A DNA stretch of 64,000 bases from Conoideocrella luteorostrata (taxonomy: Eukaryota; Ascomycota; Sordariomycetes; Hypocreales; Clavicipitaceae), in contig JASWJB010000039.1 in assembly GCA_032433595.1 (NCBI GenBank), positions 145,551-209,550 of the forward strand. The letters are read 5' to 3'. The position numbers and the translations under genes were made by a program. Below the pieces are notes generated by a model. The model did no database searches. It was not told the DNA's origin and was given only the letters and a program-made list of their open reading frames with translations. Shown piece after piece: positions 24,123 to 35,376 of the stretch. Numbering within the stretch: the first letter of the stretch is position 1; the number at the start of each line of letters is the position of its first letter.

Positions 24123-25228
24123 ATGCTGCAACGGATTCGGGAAGACCATACTGCTAAGAGGTGCAAATTACGGTCTACGAAGGTCGCCTTTATAATGGCA
24201 GAGATACAGGCCAGCTATGTTCCCTCTAACAGAGAAGACCAGCAATGCGATACTTCGCCGGACTCATCAGCAAACAAAGACACGGGTACTACGTCGCGGG
24301 CCCGCTGTGCACCCTCTGACAAAGCAGACCAGCAACACGATGCTTCGCCGGGCTCATCGACTTCTGATGCCAACCCGGTCAAACTCGCCAGGAAGCGTAG
24401 CTTCAGCCATGTGAGCGCATCCACCGAACCAACTCGTCGAAACGGTCCTCCTAACTGGCCGCCGATTCCGCCCCATGATCAAGAATTTTGCACGCAGCTA
24501 TGTATTCTTGGTGTACGGAACAACGCGCCGCTAGATAACGAGTGCCCAAACGTGGAACTCCATAGATGCCATCCAAACCAGACACACCACCCTATTACAG
24601 CGGACGAACTGGTCTTGGGGATAAAGGAGCAGCTACGCGGAAATCTAGACATACACATCACGCCTTTGCCAAACCGTGGAGAATATGCTATGCCATTTAA
24701 GCTCACCCTGACTGCTTATGGTTACACTGTCGTTGGCAAAGGAACAACCGCATCACTCTGGAGTGAAGTATCCAAGGAAATCGATGTATACAGGATCCTA
24801 CAAAAGCTTCAGGGAGATGTTATCCCTGTTTTCCTTGGCAGTATTGACTTGGCGAGATTTATATCGCCAGTGGAGTGGGGTTTATCTGGCATATGCTTAT
24901 TATGTCATATGGCGGCGATAGATTGCCAATGGACCAGAATGATCAGCTGAAGTCTGAGATCAAAAGATCAAAACGGGAAATTAGGGACTGTGGTGTTATC
25001 CACTTGGACCTCGGGGAACATAATATGCTGTGGAACAAGCAAACTAAACGTGTCGTAATCATCGATTTTCATCGATCCAGGCTTAGGGCTTGGCCGCGGG
25101 TCCAGGCGACACGGAAGTCGAAAGGAAAAGCGCGTTTGCTATCACGGGAACGGCAGGCAGAGCGTGAGTCTACAAGCGGGGCCCTTGGAGGAATTGTTGA
25201 AGGAAAAGAAACACTTGCCAAAACCTGA
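24123..25228 (+). pseudogene. Fungal protein-kinase-like gene, frameshifted
   Basis: Two overlapping frames make one protein: 24123-24875 (phase 0) and about 24855-25228 (phase 2). The first gives a low-complexity N-terminus and a kinase N-lobe-like part (GYTVVGKGT, then KEIDVYRILQKLQGDVIPVFLG). The second gives FIWHMLIMSYGGD, then VIHLDLGEHNMLW and VVIIDFHRS, corresponding to the catalytic H-x-D-x4-N loop and the D-F metal-binding motif. No intron signals join them, so a small indel near 24850-24870 is likely. Such kinase-like genes are common, multi-copy and often broken in filamentous fungi, frequently near transposons. The N-terminus includes a 90-bp imperfect tandem repeat. Possible alternative start at 24195. 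A sequencing error is not excluded. Confidence 0.6.
24222..24390 (+). repeat. 90-bp imperfect tandem duplication in kinase-like gene
   Basis: CCCTCTAAC...GACCAGCAA at 24222 recurs as CCCTCTGAC...GACCAGCAA at 24312, with TTCGCCGG(A/G)CTCATC also repeated. Translated: SNREDQQCDTSPDSS and SDKADQQHDASPGSS. Confidence 0.75.
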
Positions 25229-26001
25229 ATCGTTGTCACTCCTCTGCTGCTCGATGGTATGCCTTAAAATGAGGCATCCTGATGCGCAATGCAATTCTAT
25301 AAGTCGTGTTGGTGGCATATTCGATGCTGTTGTATTGGCAGAAAGCATCCCGTGCCGAGTGGGTGATATCTCATGTGAGATTTGGACTTGACCAATTTGG
25401 TCAAGCGAATTGAAATAGCTATAGGAAATGGTTTTAACTCGGTTGTTCATGTAGTCAGAATAATGCTGCATAATCATCATGAATTAAATCAATTGCTTCC
25501 TTCAGGATCGATTCATGTCTTTTGTTTGGAGCGCTGTTTGGAGCGCTGCTTGAAGTAAACGTCAATGGTTGTGCGTCATTGGCAAGACTTAGACCACTTA
25601 TCAGTAGTGATGGCCGGCTAAGTTAACTAACCAGTTGGTTTGCTGGTCGCGCCTCACGCATGTTGCTTTCTCGCATGCTGTGTCTAATTACCATAGCGAA
25701 CTGGTGGTATTACGTAACATAGTACACTGTGCACAGGCAAAGGCATCATGTTTTCTTGCGAATTTCAGGTCCTATTTTTTTGTCCAACGCCATCTCTAAT
25801 CACCAAACGCCATCTAAAATGCAATGCTGAGGTCTACATAATTCGCCTTCGTGGTGCCGCAGCCTCACGTGGCAGTCATTTCAGCCCTCCTCATGAGCTG
25901 GTGGTCTTTGGTTAACGGGGTACTCCTTTTTCGTTGATATGTAAATGATTTGGATTCCTGTGTATCCACATGTTGCATTTACTTCGGTGTCATTGTATCG
26001 C
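25229..26001. other. Intergenic region, kinase-like pseudogene / SDR gene
   Basis: AT-richer than the housekeeping part; no gene recognised. Confidence 0.45.
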
Positions 26002-27241
26002 TCAAGGTGGTTCCGAGCCGGAGGCTGTTACGTCCGGGGTCTTATCTTCCGGCTTTTGTGGTCTTCTTGCCTCCTCCTTGAGCTCACTTTCAAAAATGTC
26101 CACGGCCAGACTCGAGTCAACAAAATCCTCCATCTCCTCCGTCACGGTTTTGAGTTTCTCCTTAACTGCCACTGCAGCTTCCGAGCCGACAATATGTCTT
26201 GATGGAGGGTTCTCGTGGCCGCCAATAGCCGTGAGCGCATGGATAGTTTCGTTGAGAAGCAAATCTATAGTGAGTGATGGTAACTTAGGGTAGCGAGAAA
26301 AGATCTCTCCGTATCCAGGCTCCGGCTCCAATGACATGCTCCCTGGCGTAGAAGGTGCGGTTTCAGGATCTGGGTCGTCCGGTACAGCAGTTTCGGGGTC
26401 TGAATTTAGTACATTGGTGAGAACATCACGCACATTGGGTGCCGTGGGATACGCATCGACGTACGCCGGAATCTGGGGCGCAAAGGTGAGACGACTCGTA
26501 AGCGACTGTACCTCCAAATTCGGCTGAACAATCGTAACTTTGATGTTAAAAGGAGCCACCTCATATGCCAGGGAGTCGCAATATCCTTCAAATCCCCAGG
26601 TAGCAGCCGAAAACATTGAGAGTCCAGGCGTCCCCAAATGGCCGCATGTGCTGGTGAGCGCAATGATATGGCCTGTATTCTGTCGCCTCATTACAGGGAG
26701 GATAGCTTTGATGAAGTTGACTTGTGAGAAGAACATGGCCTCGAATTGCTCTCTGACCAAGTTTTGCGTGTGCAGATTGGTTGCAAGCTCCTCGACTGTG
26801 CCAACAACAGCTAGCAGCAGCGCCTGTTAGTTCTCAAGCACGGATTCGAGGGAGTCAATCCCGATGGAGCTTTGTCATACCTTCAGACCTACAGCACAGC
26901 AGAATGTCGATTCGCCCGAACAACGCTACGGCCTCGGCGACGGCCCCTAGGCAGGAGCTTATGTTTCCATCGCACCGAATGCCTCTTATCCGGTCTTTCC
27001 AGCCTTCTCGATCCTTGCCATTGCTCTTGCATTCGTTTATCAGTTCGCGAAACTCGGCGCTGCGTTGCTCGTCGTCAATTTCATGCGGTGGTAAGCAGGC
27101 GATGACGTAATCGCCGTGGGAGAGTAATTGGCGGATCAGGCGGACAGCCAACGGCGACAGCGCTGCAGTGATCAGCCATGAACGCGGTGAATTGTGTGTC
27201 GCTGCAGCATGATGATATGATTCCTCGTCAGCCTCGTCCAT
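26002..27241 (-). CDS. Short-chain dehydrogenase-fold protein lacking catalytic residues
   Basis: Two exons, 26881-27241 and 26002-26810, with a 70-nt intron; 389 residues. The exon-2 core (FFSQVNFIKAILPVMRRQN, HIIALTSTCG, LAYEVAPFNIKVTIVQPN) is clearly the classical SDR Rossmann fold. However, the nucleotide-binding TGxxxGxG reads TAALSPLA, the NNAG motif reads LLCC, and the YxxxK pair reads FSAAT (Phe 187, Thr 191); only Ser 174 is kept, at the normal 13-residue spacing. The acidic C-terminal extension of about 160 residues is not part of the SDR fold. Reading frame and splice sites are intact, so it looks maintained rather than decayed. It is probably a non-enzymatic SDR; role unknown. Confidence 0.75.
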
Positions 27242-28163
27242 GTCAAGATTTCATCAAAAGCGGACACGCGAGCAGGCACGCGCTCAGAATAAAACAAATT
27301 ACCCGTCAGCTTCTACAGCAGACTCTTGTCACATGCGGGATCTCAGCACAGCGTGTTTGGGCAGAGGGAGAGGAGGGCCTGCATTCCGACAAAGATGAAA
27401 GGAACGGCCCAGGTGTTCTGCATTGAAGTCAATTGGGTCATGGACCGGCGGCTCGGCACTTGGGGAGAGCTGGAGTGGCACTTTCCCCGGATCAGGGCAG
27501 CTGTCATGTCGCTAGTTATAGAGTTCACCACCGAGTCCCAGCAAGTTTACTAAGCACTTGGCTAGTTCACTAGTGCCTGATCTGGGTATAGAGCTGACTT
27601 GACATATTGCCTGTCATTGACGTAAGAGAAGGGCGAGCCGGCCAAGGGGAAGTCGCAGAATTCAATCACATCGAACTGCTGATGCATCTTTTAGACAGAC
27701 AGCATTCAGTGTCGGGCGACAGGCGACAGGTGACAGGCGGAGGGATGAGAACCAGACAAAAAAAGAAAAAGAAGAAGGGGACATACGAAATGATGGCGGG
27801 TTTCGTGCAGGGCTGGGACCTGCAGCAGCTGAGGCGGTGTTGGGCGTTACGGCAGGAGTGTTCTGGTCGGTATTGGTGGCGGCGTTAGGGGTGGTGGAGG
27901 CCCGTCGCTGGGCTCCTCTGGGCCTGTGGGTGCTAGTTGCCATTGCTTATTGTTCCTGGCCTGCGCATATGGCCTTCTCATGCAAGGTCCCGAATAGGGA
28001 TGCCAAATGCCGGGTCTTTTACTCCGAACACTGGCAGCCTAGCTAATTAATCACAAAAAGAAAGGAGGGGAGTAAAAGCGAAGCCATATCAACGAGTTCG
28101 ACTGAGTGGCCTCAAGAGCAGCATTTTTGCCACGTGCAGACAGACCAGCCACGGATTTCATTC

Positions 28164-28188
28164 GGAGACGAGACGAGACGAGACGAGA
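28164..28188. repeat. GAGAC pentanucleotide microsatellite
   Basis: About five head-to-tail GAGAC units. Confidence 0.85.
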
Positions 28189-29697
28189 TGGGACGAAGTG
28201 ACAGCAGCATGGGAGGGGGTAGCATGGTAATAAATAGCAAGGAAAATCAGGAGCAGGCATCATCGAGCCTCAAGCGTCGAGAATCGAGCATGAGGAAGTC
28301 ACAGCACGGGCTAGAGACACAACGACTCCAAGAAACGACCAAGCAAAGACCTGGAAGACAGACAAACGGGGTTACATCCCGCCCTCTAGACCCTCTCTGC
28401 CTTTTGTCGCTACCCAGACCAGACTGGGGATGGCGCTCGGGGGGGTGATGATTATGCGCACGATAAGGCGAGGCGAGGCAAGACGAGGCCAGATATGCTT
28501 CTCGTCACAAGATGAAGAGCAGTCGTTCACGACTGTCGATGTACGTACGGAGTACATGAATCAATGCTCCGTACGCAAACTTCAGCCCAGGACCTTGCAT
28601 GAGATCTTGTAAACGGCCCGGTAGCCATCCCACGATAGCAAAACGTGGAACTGCAAATTGCGGCAAGGTGTCCAGACCTTTCCCAGACCAGCAGCCAACT
28701 AAGCCAACCAACCAGGCCTTTGGCCCATGAGGCTCGTAGGTGCTGCCCGCAGGATTGTGCTGCCCAGTGCCAACGGCCCCACTCGTCGCGCCCGGCGCAT
28801 GTTTCCAATCGAGACATTTCTTCTGACTCGACCTCATCGCCATGTGCAGACGGACGATGGGTAGCTGTTATCTTGTGCATCGGGCAAACCCCGACAGATT
28901 TCTAGTGCACGTTCCTTGGACATTCCACGCGTCCCGTCCGTCAACCCCGGCCGACGAATGTATCAGCCTGAACACAATGGCGTGTTCTGGTCTTGGACGC
29001 CACCAAAGTATTATTTCAGTGATGCCAGTGTCTCAGAAGAATGCGACGCCAAAGACATCAAAGCCCTGTGCCCATGTTGCTTTCGGTATGAGCTGTGCAT
29101 GAAAAAGCCAGACTGGCCTACCACACACAACTGGCCGCTTGGCAAGCAGACGATAACACAGCATACAACGGAGTCGTACATGAAGACAGTAACTGCTCCG
29201 TGCTCCGTGCTCCGTTCTGAGCTAGAACTTAGATATCAGGCTACTACAGCCTCAACAAGGTCCTGGTGTCGTCGTCGATGCCTAATAGGGGGCGACCAGC
29301 TTCATGCATCTACTCCTAAGGCCCCCCAGCGGAAACTGAGTTAGGTGTGCCAAACTGTTTCGGCAAACGAGAGAGCCATTGAATGGTGCGCCATGGGAAC
29401 ATGGAGTAAGACAGCCACAGGATTAAACCCACCCGAGGCGAACCAGCCCTGTCTGCCTGTGCATGACGTGCACGGCACCGCCGAAATGCTGCACACACGC
29501 ATCAAGTGATCCCGAGAAATCGCTGCCGGTCATCGGGCGTTGGAGTTATTGTCTGTTGTGAGTAATCAGAGGCTGCCAGCCAGAACTTGACCGTAGGGAC
29601 GAGGAGCTGGAAGGTTCAGCTCCAGCAACCCAGAACCAAACACACAAAAACGGCATTACGATTATAAAGATAAATCAGCATTCCTCACATTGCGCTT

Positions 29698-29752
29698 ATT
29701 GATTGATTGATTGATTGATAAATACATAAATAAATAAATAAATAAATAAATA
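29698..29752. repeat. ATTG/AAAT tetranucleotide microsatellite
   Basis: Five ATTG-type units followed by seven AAAT-type units, just downstream of the sugar-transporter stop codon. Confidence 0.9.
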
Positions 29753-29791
29753 TACGGAGTACGCCAAAGACGACTTGCACAGCCATCAGCT

Positions 29792-31946
29792 TTACGACCT
29801 GCCCGACCGACCTTCATGCACGCTGGTAGTTCGTCCAACCTCAGGCTCCGCATCCAGCTGCTTCACCGTCTCGACCATGCCAAAAAGCTCATCCATCTTT
29901 TCCAAGCTGAGACCTTTCGTTTCCGGCACGAAGAAGTATACGAAGACTCCCATCAGGAAGTCAAAGCTACCAAACATGAAAAACATGCCCTACATTGACA
30001 AACATCAGCGCGAATTCTTGAAGCGTTGCATGCGACAGTGCCCTGACTTACATAGCCCTTGTAACCCATGGTATTTTGCATTGTGAGCACGGCTGCCAAA
30101 AGTATGTCAGCAAATGATGGATAGCACTGCGACTTGTATCAAACCAACTTACTTCGTGCCATGATGAAGTTAAAGAGCCACTGAGTGGCGGCGCCGATGG
30201 AGACATTCGTAGCGCGTAATCGTGCCGTGGGGATTTCGCTAACCAAGATCCAGCATGCCGGACCCCATCCAAATTGGAAGAAACTATTCGTGTTAGCATG
30301 GAAGTTCAAATTGCTTTTGAGCGCTATCATCAGAAGGACTTACGCGGCCCAGAGGTAAATGCAAGTGATTGCGACATATCCGAATGCGGAGACCTATATT
30401 CAGTATTAGAAACAAGTCGGCTGCGATGTGCCAGATGGAATTCGAAAAAGAACCTACCGGCTGTCCCTCAACGGGGGGTTGAACACGCCCGTAGATTCCA
30501 ATGATGAACAGAACGACCATCAACATGGGGCTCGTCCACAGTAAGCTTCTTCGCCTGCCTAGCGAGTCGGCAATGAAGAGAAGAAACATGATGCAGGCCA
30601 CAGTCTTTACCACACCGTAAACTCCAGTAGCGAACAGCGACGAGTCGGTTCCAGTCATGCCAAGATTAGTAAAGATCTGAGGTGCATAGTAGTTCTGGAC
30701 AAGTTAGCAAAGCTTTTATCTAACGTGACCACCGAGTTTCTCCAAGCTTACAATGGCATTGACACCGGTAAGCTGCTGGCAGATCATAAGAATGACAGTG
30801 ATGATCGCGCGCTTTCGATTAGCAGGTACCAGCAACATCTCCCTCATTAAGCTTTTGAACGTGGCAGCACCCATAAGGCGACGCTCCTGCTCAAGCTGAT
30901 CCGCCATTTCGTTGACTTCTTGCGAAACATATTCGGAGTCAGCCGGGAGACTTCACTTATGTTAGCTGTCATCTACATGTTGAGAGGGCCATTGACATTA
31001 TTACCATCTTAACTTAACCAAGACTCTGGTGGCTCCCTCCCAGTCATCTTTCCGAGCACACCATCTAGGGCTACACCATTGTCAGTGCGGGCTTGGAGAA
31101 GGGGGAAGGTCGAATTTCGGCAAAAGCAAACAAGGGGAAGTGAGAACAGAAATCAGGACAATACCTCTCGGGAGAAACAAGCATGCCAGCAACCAAAAGT
31201 CTAAGGCATCATTAGTGCATGCTCTACTGAATGTTGGAAAGCAAAATGGAATACATACACAGCTGGTAGCGCCTGAAGGGCAAGAGGGACGATGTAGACA
31301 GCCGGTGCCTTAACATGTAACAAGCAGCCGTAATTAACCCAAAAAGCGACCATTATGCCGAAGACGTTGAACAACTGGTAAAAAGCTGCCCAGCACCGTC
31401 AGCGACGTCTTACACAAAGTGAGCGGAATGGAACACCTTACCGGTCAAGCCTCCTCGAATCGCTCGCGGAACACACTCAGAGACGTACAGCGGAGTTAAG
31501 GTCGATGCAGCGCCAACACCAAGGCCAGCAATGAAGCGGCCAACATACATAACCGCCAGAGTGCCTTTGGCACCCGAGGCAGCTTGCAGAATGACACCCA
31601 CGGTGGTGATCAAGCCCGCGCCGATGAGACTCAGCCGACGGCCAAACTTGTCAGCAAACCAGGATGTCACCAGACACGCCGCAAAACAGCCAGCCTGTAG
31701 CGTCGACACAATGTTCTGGTCCAGGTTTGCTTTGTCCGTCTTGGATCTGTGGGCATATCCAAACTTCTCCCTGGTCTGGTCCATGTTCAGAACGCCACCG
31801 ATGGCGCCAGTGTCCCATCCAAATAGCATGCCGCCAAAACAGGCGCAACACACCAGTGCTAGAGTTCTTCCATTATAAATGGCATCGGGGTCACTGCGCA
31901 TCGCATCGTTGCGCACGATGGACCGCAGGACTTTGGCGAGACTCAT
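29792..31946 (-). CDS. MFS sugar transporter (sugar porter family)
   Basis: Ten exons on the minus strand: 31442-31946, 31259-31385, 31165-31200, 31005-31070, 30752-30950, 30458-30694, 30344-30393, 30153-30283, 30052-30092 and 29792-29989. They sum to 1,590 nt, 529 residues, with every junction in phase. Motifs in order: GWDTGAIGG in helix 1, WFADKFGRR (the family D-R-x-G-R-R-like loop), [42 protein letters not shown] before the central loop, QQLTGVNAI in helix 7, [32 protein letters not shown], and the closing PETKGLSLE. These define a 12-helix plasma-membrane sugar:proton symporter; the substrate cannot be read. Intron density is unusually high for this window and one exon is only 36 nt. 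The exon 4/5 acceptor (GAAG) is the least certain junction. Confidence 0.9.
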
Positions 31947-33895
31947 AATGAATCAGGCGCTTGCCTCCGGTAGTCGCTGCCGTAAGTGCCCTCTGTTGGG
32001 ACGTGCGGTCCTCTTGCAGATGACTGCCGCGTGACGATCGCAGGGAGGACGAGGCCAATTGACAGGTTCGGGCGTAACCTGTCGTCGCTGACCTTTGATC
32101 TTGCAAGCCGCGAAATGGGATGAAGCTTCGCTATACTGCTGCCTCTTGATACTCTTGTCGTACATAGAGCGACAATCAAACAGAACAAGCATCAGGAGGT
32201 CGACCCAAATCTGGTCATATACGGAGTATAGTTACATGTATATATATTGTATATTAGCCGGCACTGGTGCCAGGGCCTGCGAGCGTCCAGGATGATTGGA
32301 GGAACAAAACTTAGTGTTAACCCTGCTTGGTAAAGGTGAGTGCAGAGCGTGGAGACAGAAGGGATGGGCCATTGGACCTACAGCCAACGAATGTGTGTCT
32401 GCAGCCAAGAGGTTGCACGGCCGTGGCACCTTGGAGGTTGCTTCGGTGGCTTGTCCAGCCATTCGAGGGGGTTCGTCCAGCTCCGAGCAGGATGGATGAC
32501 AGCACACCACTGCCTCAGGCAGGCACTCGCGGCGCTGCAGTCTGGCGGACTAGTGGCTGCCAGGTGCAGGTCTGGCGCACTAGGATGCTCTGCGGTGTTC
32601 TAATAGTGTGCTGCAGCAGCCCACTTCTGGATAGTAGTACGATTCCTGCAATTTCGAAACACATGACTGCAATTCATCGGGAGGTCTTGCTCTGATAATA
32701 CGTATATCCTGCTTACTGTATATCTAATGAGCAGATTTTTCGGCCCTCGGCCCGTAATGCCACCGCAAACACAAGGAACAAGCCGTGTGGTGAGAGGTGG
32801 TCCAAAATGTTGGCGTCGTTCAGCCTGGTGTCAAATCGATAGCGAGTTTCGTCTTTATTATCAATACAATATCATGTACGGGGTACGCGGGGGCGGTTCT
32901 TCCCACGCCGTCTACTTCCCTGCGTAGCGTTACGATTCCGTCAATCAACGCCGTTTGAAGTCATAAATAGCACAATCGCAAGTGGATGAATTACGTTGCC
33001 CTGGGGTATATTGAGACGTCCAGGGCGGAAGATATCTGTCCACGAATGACGAGGCAGCATCCAGCAGGGTGCGGCTCCCCAGTTGTCAACATGACTAGTG
33101 GGCAATGGCTGCACTGCTAAAACGACAACGTGCGGGGGAGCGGCAGACATTCCCTGACATCAGGATTGGCCAGGCCTGAAGTATCCGTCGGAGCAGCTCC
33201 CAGAGCTTTTCAGTTGGTTGCAATACAGGCTAAAAGAGGGCTGGGTTCAAATGGCGGGGCTTGGGGGTGGAAAGGCACTTGCCGTTGGTACCACCCTTGT
33301 CGCCTCATCTTGACCACGGACTCTTCCATATTCTAGCTCGAGCTTTATCATTCAGACATTTACGGAGTACCTTCGTCCAATTTCTGGCAGTACACATCGT
33401 TGAGGCCTGTGCTCCCATTAGTGCAAATAATCAGGACCTCGGCTGCATCCTTTCTACGTTTCTTCCCATTTCCACCACTCGCAGAAGATGGAACGATATA
33501 AAGACTGAAAACGCCTGCATTGCTTATTCGCCCATCTCGGCCGACGACCCCCGAGGCCCTTCCTGGAGGCGTCCGCCAACCATCCAGATATGATAACTTG
33601 GACACGCCGTCTTGACTGGGCTTGGCATGTATAGCAGATACGTACCAAACTTTGCGACCCGCAGAGTAGGAATGGTTGTTCGGCTCTCCACAATGCTAGA
33701 ATCAGGTCCGCGTTTCCTAGCATAGCCTGTTTCTCGCCAGCGGGTTCCAGAGCCTTTGTGCCCACAGCACCTTTGGAAACGGCAAACGCTCCAACTTTAC
33801 CCATCGCCCAGCCTTCAGGCGTACCGTGATCGCAGTTTCCAATGATTTTAGGCATAGTGCCCTCACCCCGCTGCTCGTCGTATAGATTAAGGTAT
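31947..33895. other. 1.9-kb intergenic region upstream of the sugar transporter
   Basis: It holds the transporter promoter and two TACGGAGTA motifs (32220, 33361). A 149-codon minus-strand frame at 33454-33903 has no recognisable domain and ends inside the inverted-repeat element, so it is not called. Confidence 0.45.
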
Positions 33896-34279
33896 CGCCC
33901 CACAATACACCAACTTGAACTGCGATTTTACTACTTTTTATAATTTATTTTATTTTATAAACTATTAGTAAGTAAACCTTTAAATTCCTATGCTTTAAAA
34001 GTAAGAATTTTTGTCCCTCATGGACTTATCCTATGATGAAAAAAAAACATTAAAATGCTTCTGCACCCTGCGGAGAACAATGACCAGCAATTCCAGGTCA
34101 CTTGCGGACGTGCGTTGTATGGCAGAGTGCGGCATCACAACGATCAACATCAATGAACAGCAACAAATTATTAATAATATAATATTAGATTTTGAAGCAC
34201 TACTTACTAATAAATTCTACAATAAATTAAATTACAATAAGCAGTATAATCACAGTTTAAGGTGGTGCACTGTGGGGCG
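33896..34279. mobile_element. 384-bp long inverted-repeat element (MITE-like)
   Basis: The left arm starts CGCCCCACAATACACCAACT (33896) and the right arm, read on the minus strand from 34279, starts CGCCCCACAGTGCACCACCT. Both continue with AACTG(C/T)GATT, an AT-rich tract and ATTAGTAAGTA, giving arms of about 80 bp at roughly 80% identity by eye. The middle (about 33975-34197) contains copy A of the 90-bp dispersed repeat and has no coding capacity. The structure fits a non-autonomous DNA transposon, but no clear target-site duplication was found, so the exact ends are uncertain. Confidence 0.6.
34011..34101 (+). repeat. Dispersed ~90-bp repeat, copy A
   Basis: It opens TTGTCCCTCATGGACTTAT and contains CTG(C)ACCCTGC-GGAGAACA, TGACCA-CAA and CCAGGTCA, shared with copies at 41503-41594 (minus) and 63877-63966 (plus). 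This is the most diverged of the three. Confidence 0.85.
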
Positions 34280-34472
34280 TTCGCAGACTTTTGGTCTGAA
34301 CGCAGCCCAGTCACGTAACACCTACCCTGCAACTAGATGTATCAAAAACTCCAACTCCGATTGTTGTTCGCATCATCTCTTCCTTTGCTCTCAAGACAAC
34401 AAACATCGGAACGGACGGCCAGGCCGTTCGAATCAAATTGCATTCGCTCTACTCAAATTAAACCCTGCTAAC

Positions 34473-35131
34473 ATGCCACCGCGAAAGACGCCACAAAAGC
34501 GCAAATCCAAATGGGACAGCGAGAATATCCTTACGGACCCCAAATCTCCGTTAGCAACCGCAGATCTTCGAGTTTGTTTGACAGCTTCACTCCATTCCAC
34601 AAAACCCTTGAAAACTGATCTCGCTTACAGACTGTTCTTTCCAACCCCCTAGCATGGACAACGCTGAATATAGAAGAACGTCGCGAAATACTCTCTCTTT
34701 TCCCTGACATGGCTCATACTCTAGATGCAGATAGAGATAATGCTCGGCCTAATTTCGAGAGTTTGTTGAACGATGATGGCTTTAGAGCCGATTGCGCAGC
34801 CTACGTTGAGAATCTGGCGCGGGGAAAGCATGATTCGGAATGGCTACGAGATGCGTGGCAGGCACATCGACGGAGAAAGGCAGGCGACTTTGACGAGTTC
34901 TTGGTGGAAAAGTTTGAAACGGACTGGATGGAGCTTCCTGATGAGATGAGGTCGAAGAAGACGCAGAAAGCTGGAGAAGAATCATACACGGCGCAGGCTG
35001 AGTCGCAAGAGGACGAGGAGGCGAAACGGGATGCAACGCCAAGGACAGAGTCAGATCGAGCTGCGACACAGGAAGGGGATACTATCTATTGTCACCACGC
35101 GGAGTTACTACCATCAGCAAGCGCGAAATGA
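34473..35131 (+). CDS. Asx homology (ASXH) domain protein
   Basis: Two exons, 34473-34571 and 34631-35131, with a 59-nt intron; 199 residues. A basic N-terminus (MPPRKTPQKRKSKWD) leads to ILTDPKSPLATADLR, then after the junction TVLSNPLAWTTLNIEERRE, ILSLFPDMAHTLDADRD, ARPNFESLLNDDGFRADCA and WLRDAWQAHRRRKAGDFDEF. This is the layout of the Asx homology domain, known from the ASXL partners of the BAP1 histone H2A deubiquitinase; the fungal role is not established but nuclear. The C-terminus is charged and low-complexity. It lies immediately downstream of the inverted-repeat element, whose right end is about 190 bp before the ATG. Confidence 0.8.
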
Positions 35132-35376
35132 AAGAGAATTGACAGAGCAATGCAGTCTCGGGATGCGTCATTGTATGTCAGTCGATCTACAGCTCTACCT
35201 TTCGTCTTGGTGATGTGGGGCTGTGACGCATGTGGGGCACCATTTTGAAGATTCAAAACTTCACCAAGTTTGCAGACTCGACTCACCAGCCACTCTCACT
35301 TTTCTCTTGAATCTGGGGGCAGTACGGAGTATAACTTACATCATCAGCCAGACCTTGGACGGACCTTGTGGGCGAA

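Larger units (their letters stand above)
27242..29791. other. 2.5-kb intergenic region, SDR-like gene to sugar transporter
   Basis: No gene recognised. It holds a GAGAC pentanucleotide run (28164-28188), a mixed ATTG/AATA tetranucleotide array (29698-29752) and TACGGAGTA motifs at 28546 and 29753. Confidence 0.5.

Noticed and set aside
33454..33903. 149-codon minus-strand frame
   Set aside because: No recognisable motif, runs into the inverted-repeat element, no supporting splice or promoter signals.
33888..34288. Target-site duplication for the inverted-repeat element
   Set aside because: Flanking bases on the two sides do not match at any length from 2 to 10 bp, so none is claimed.
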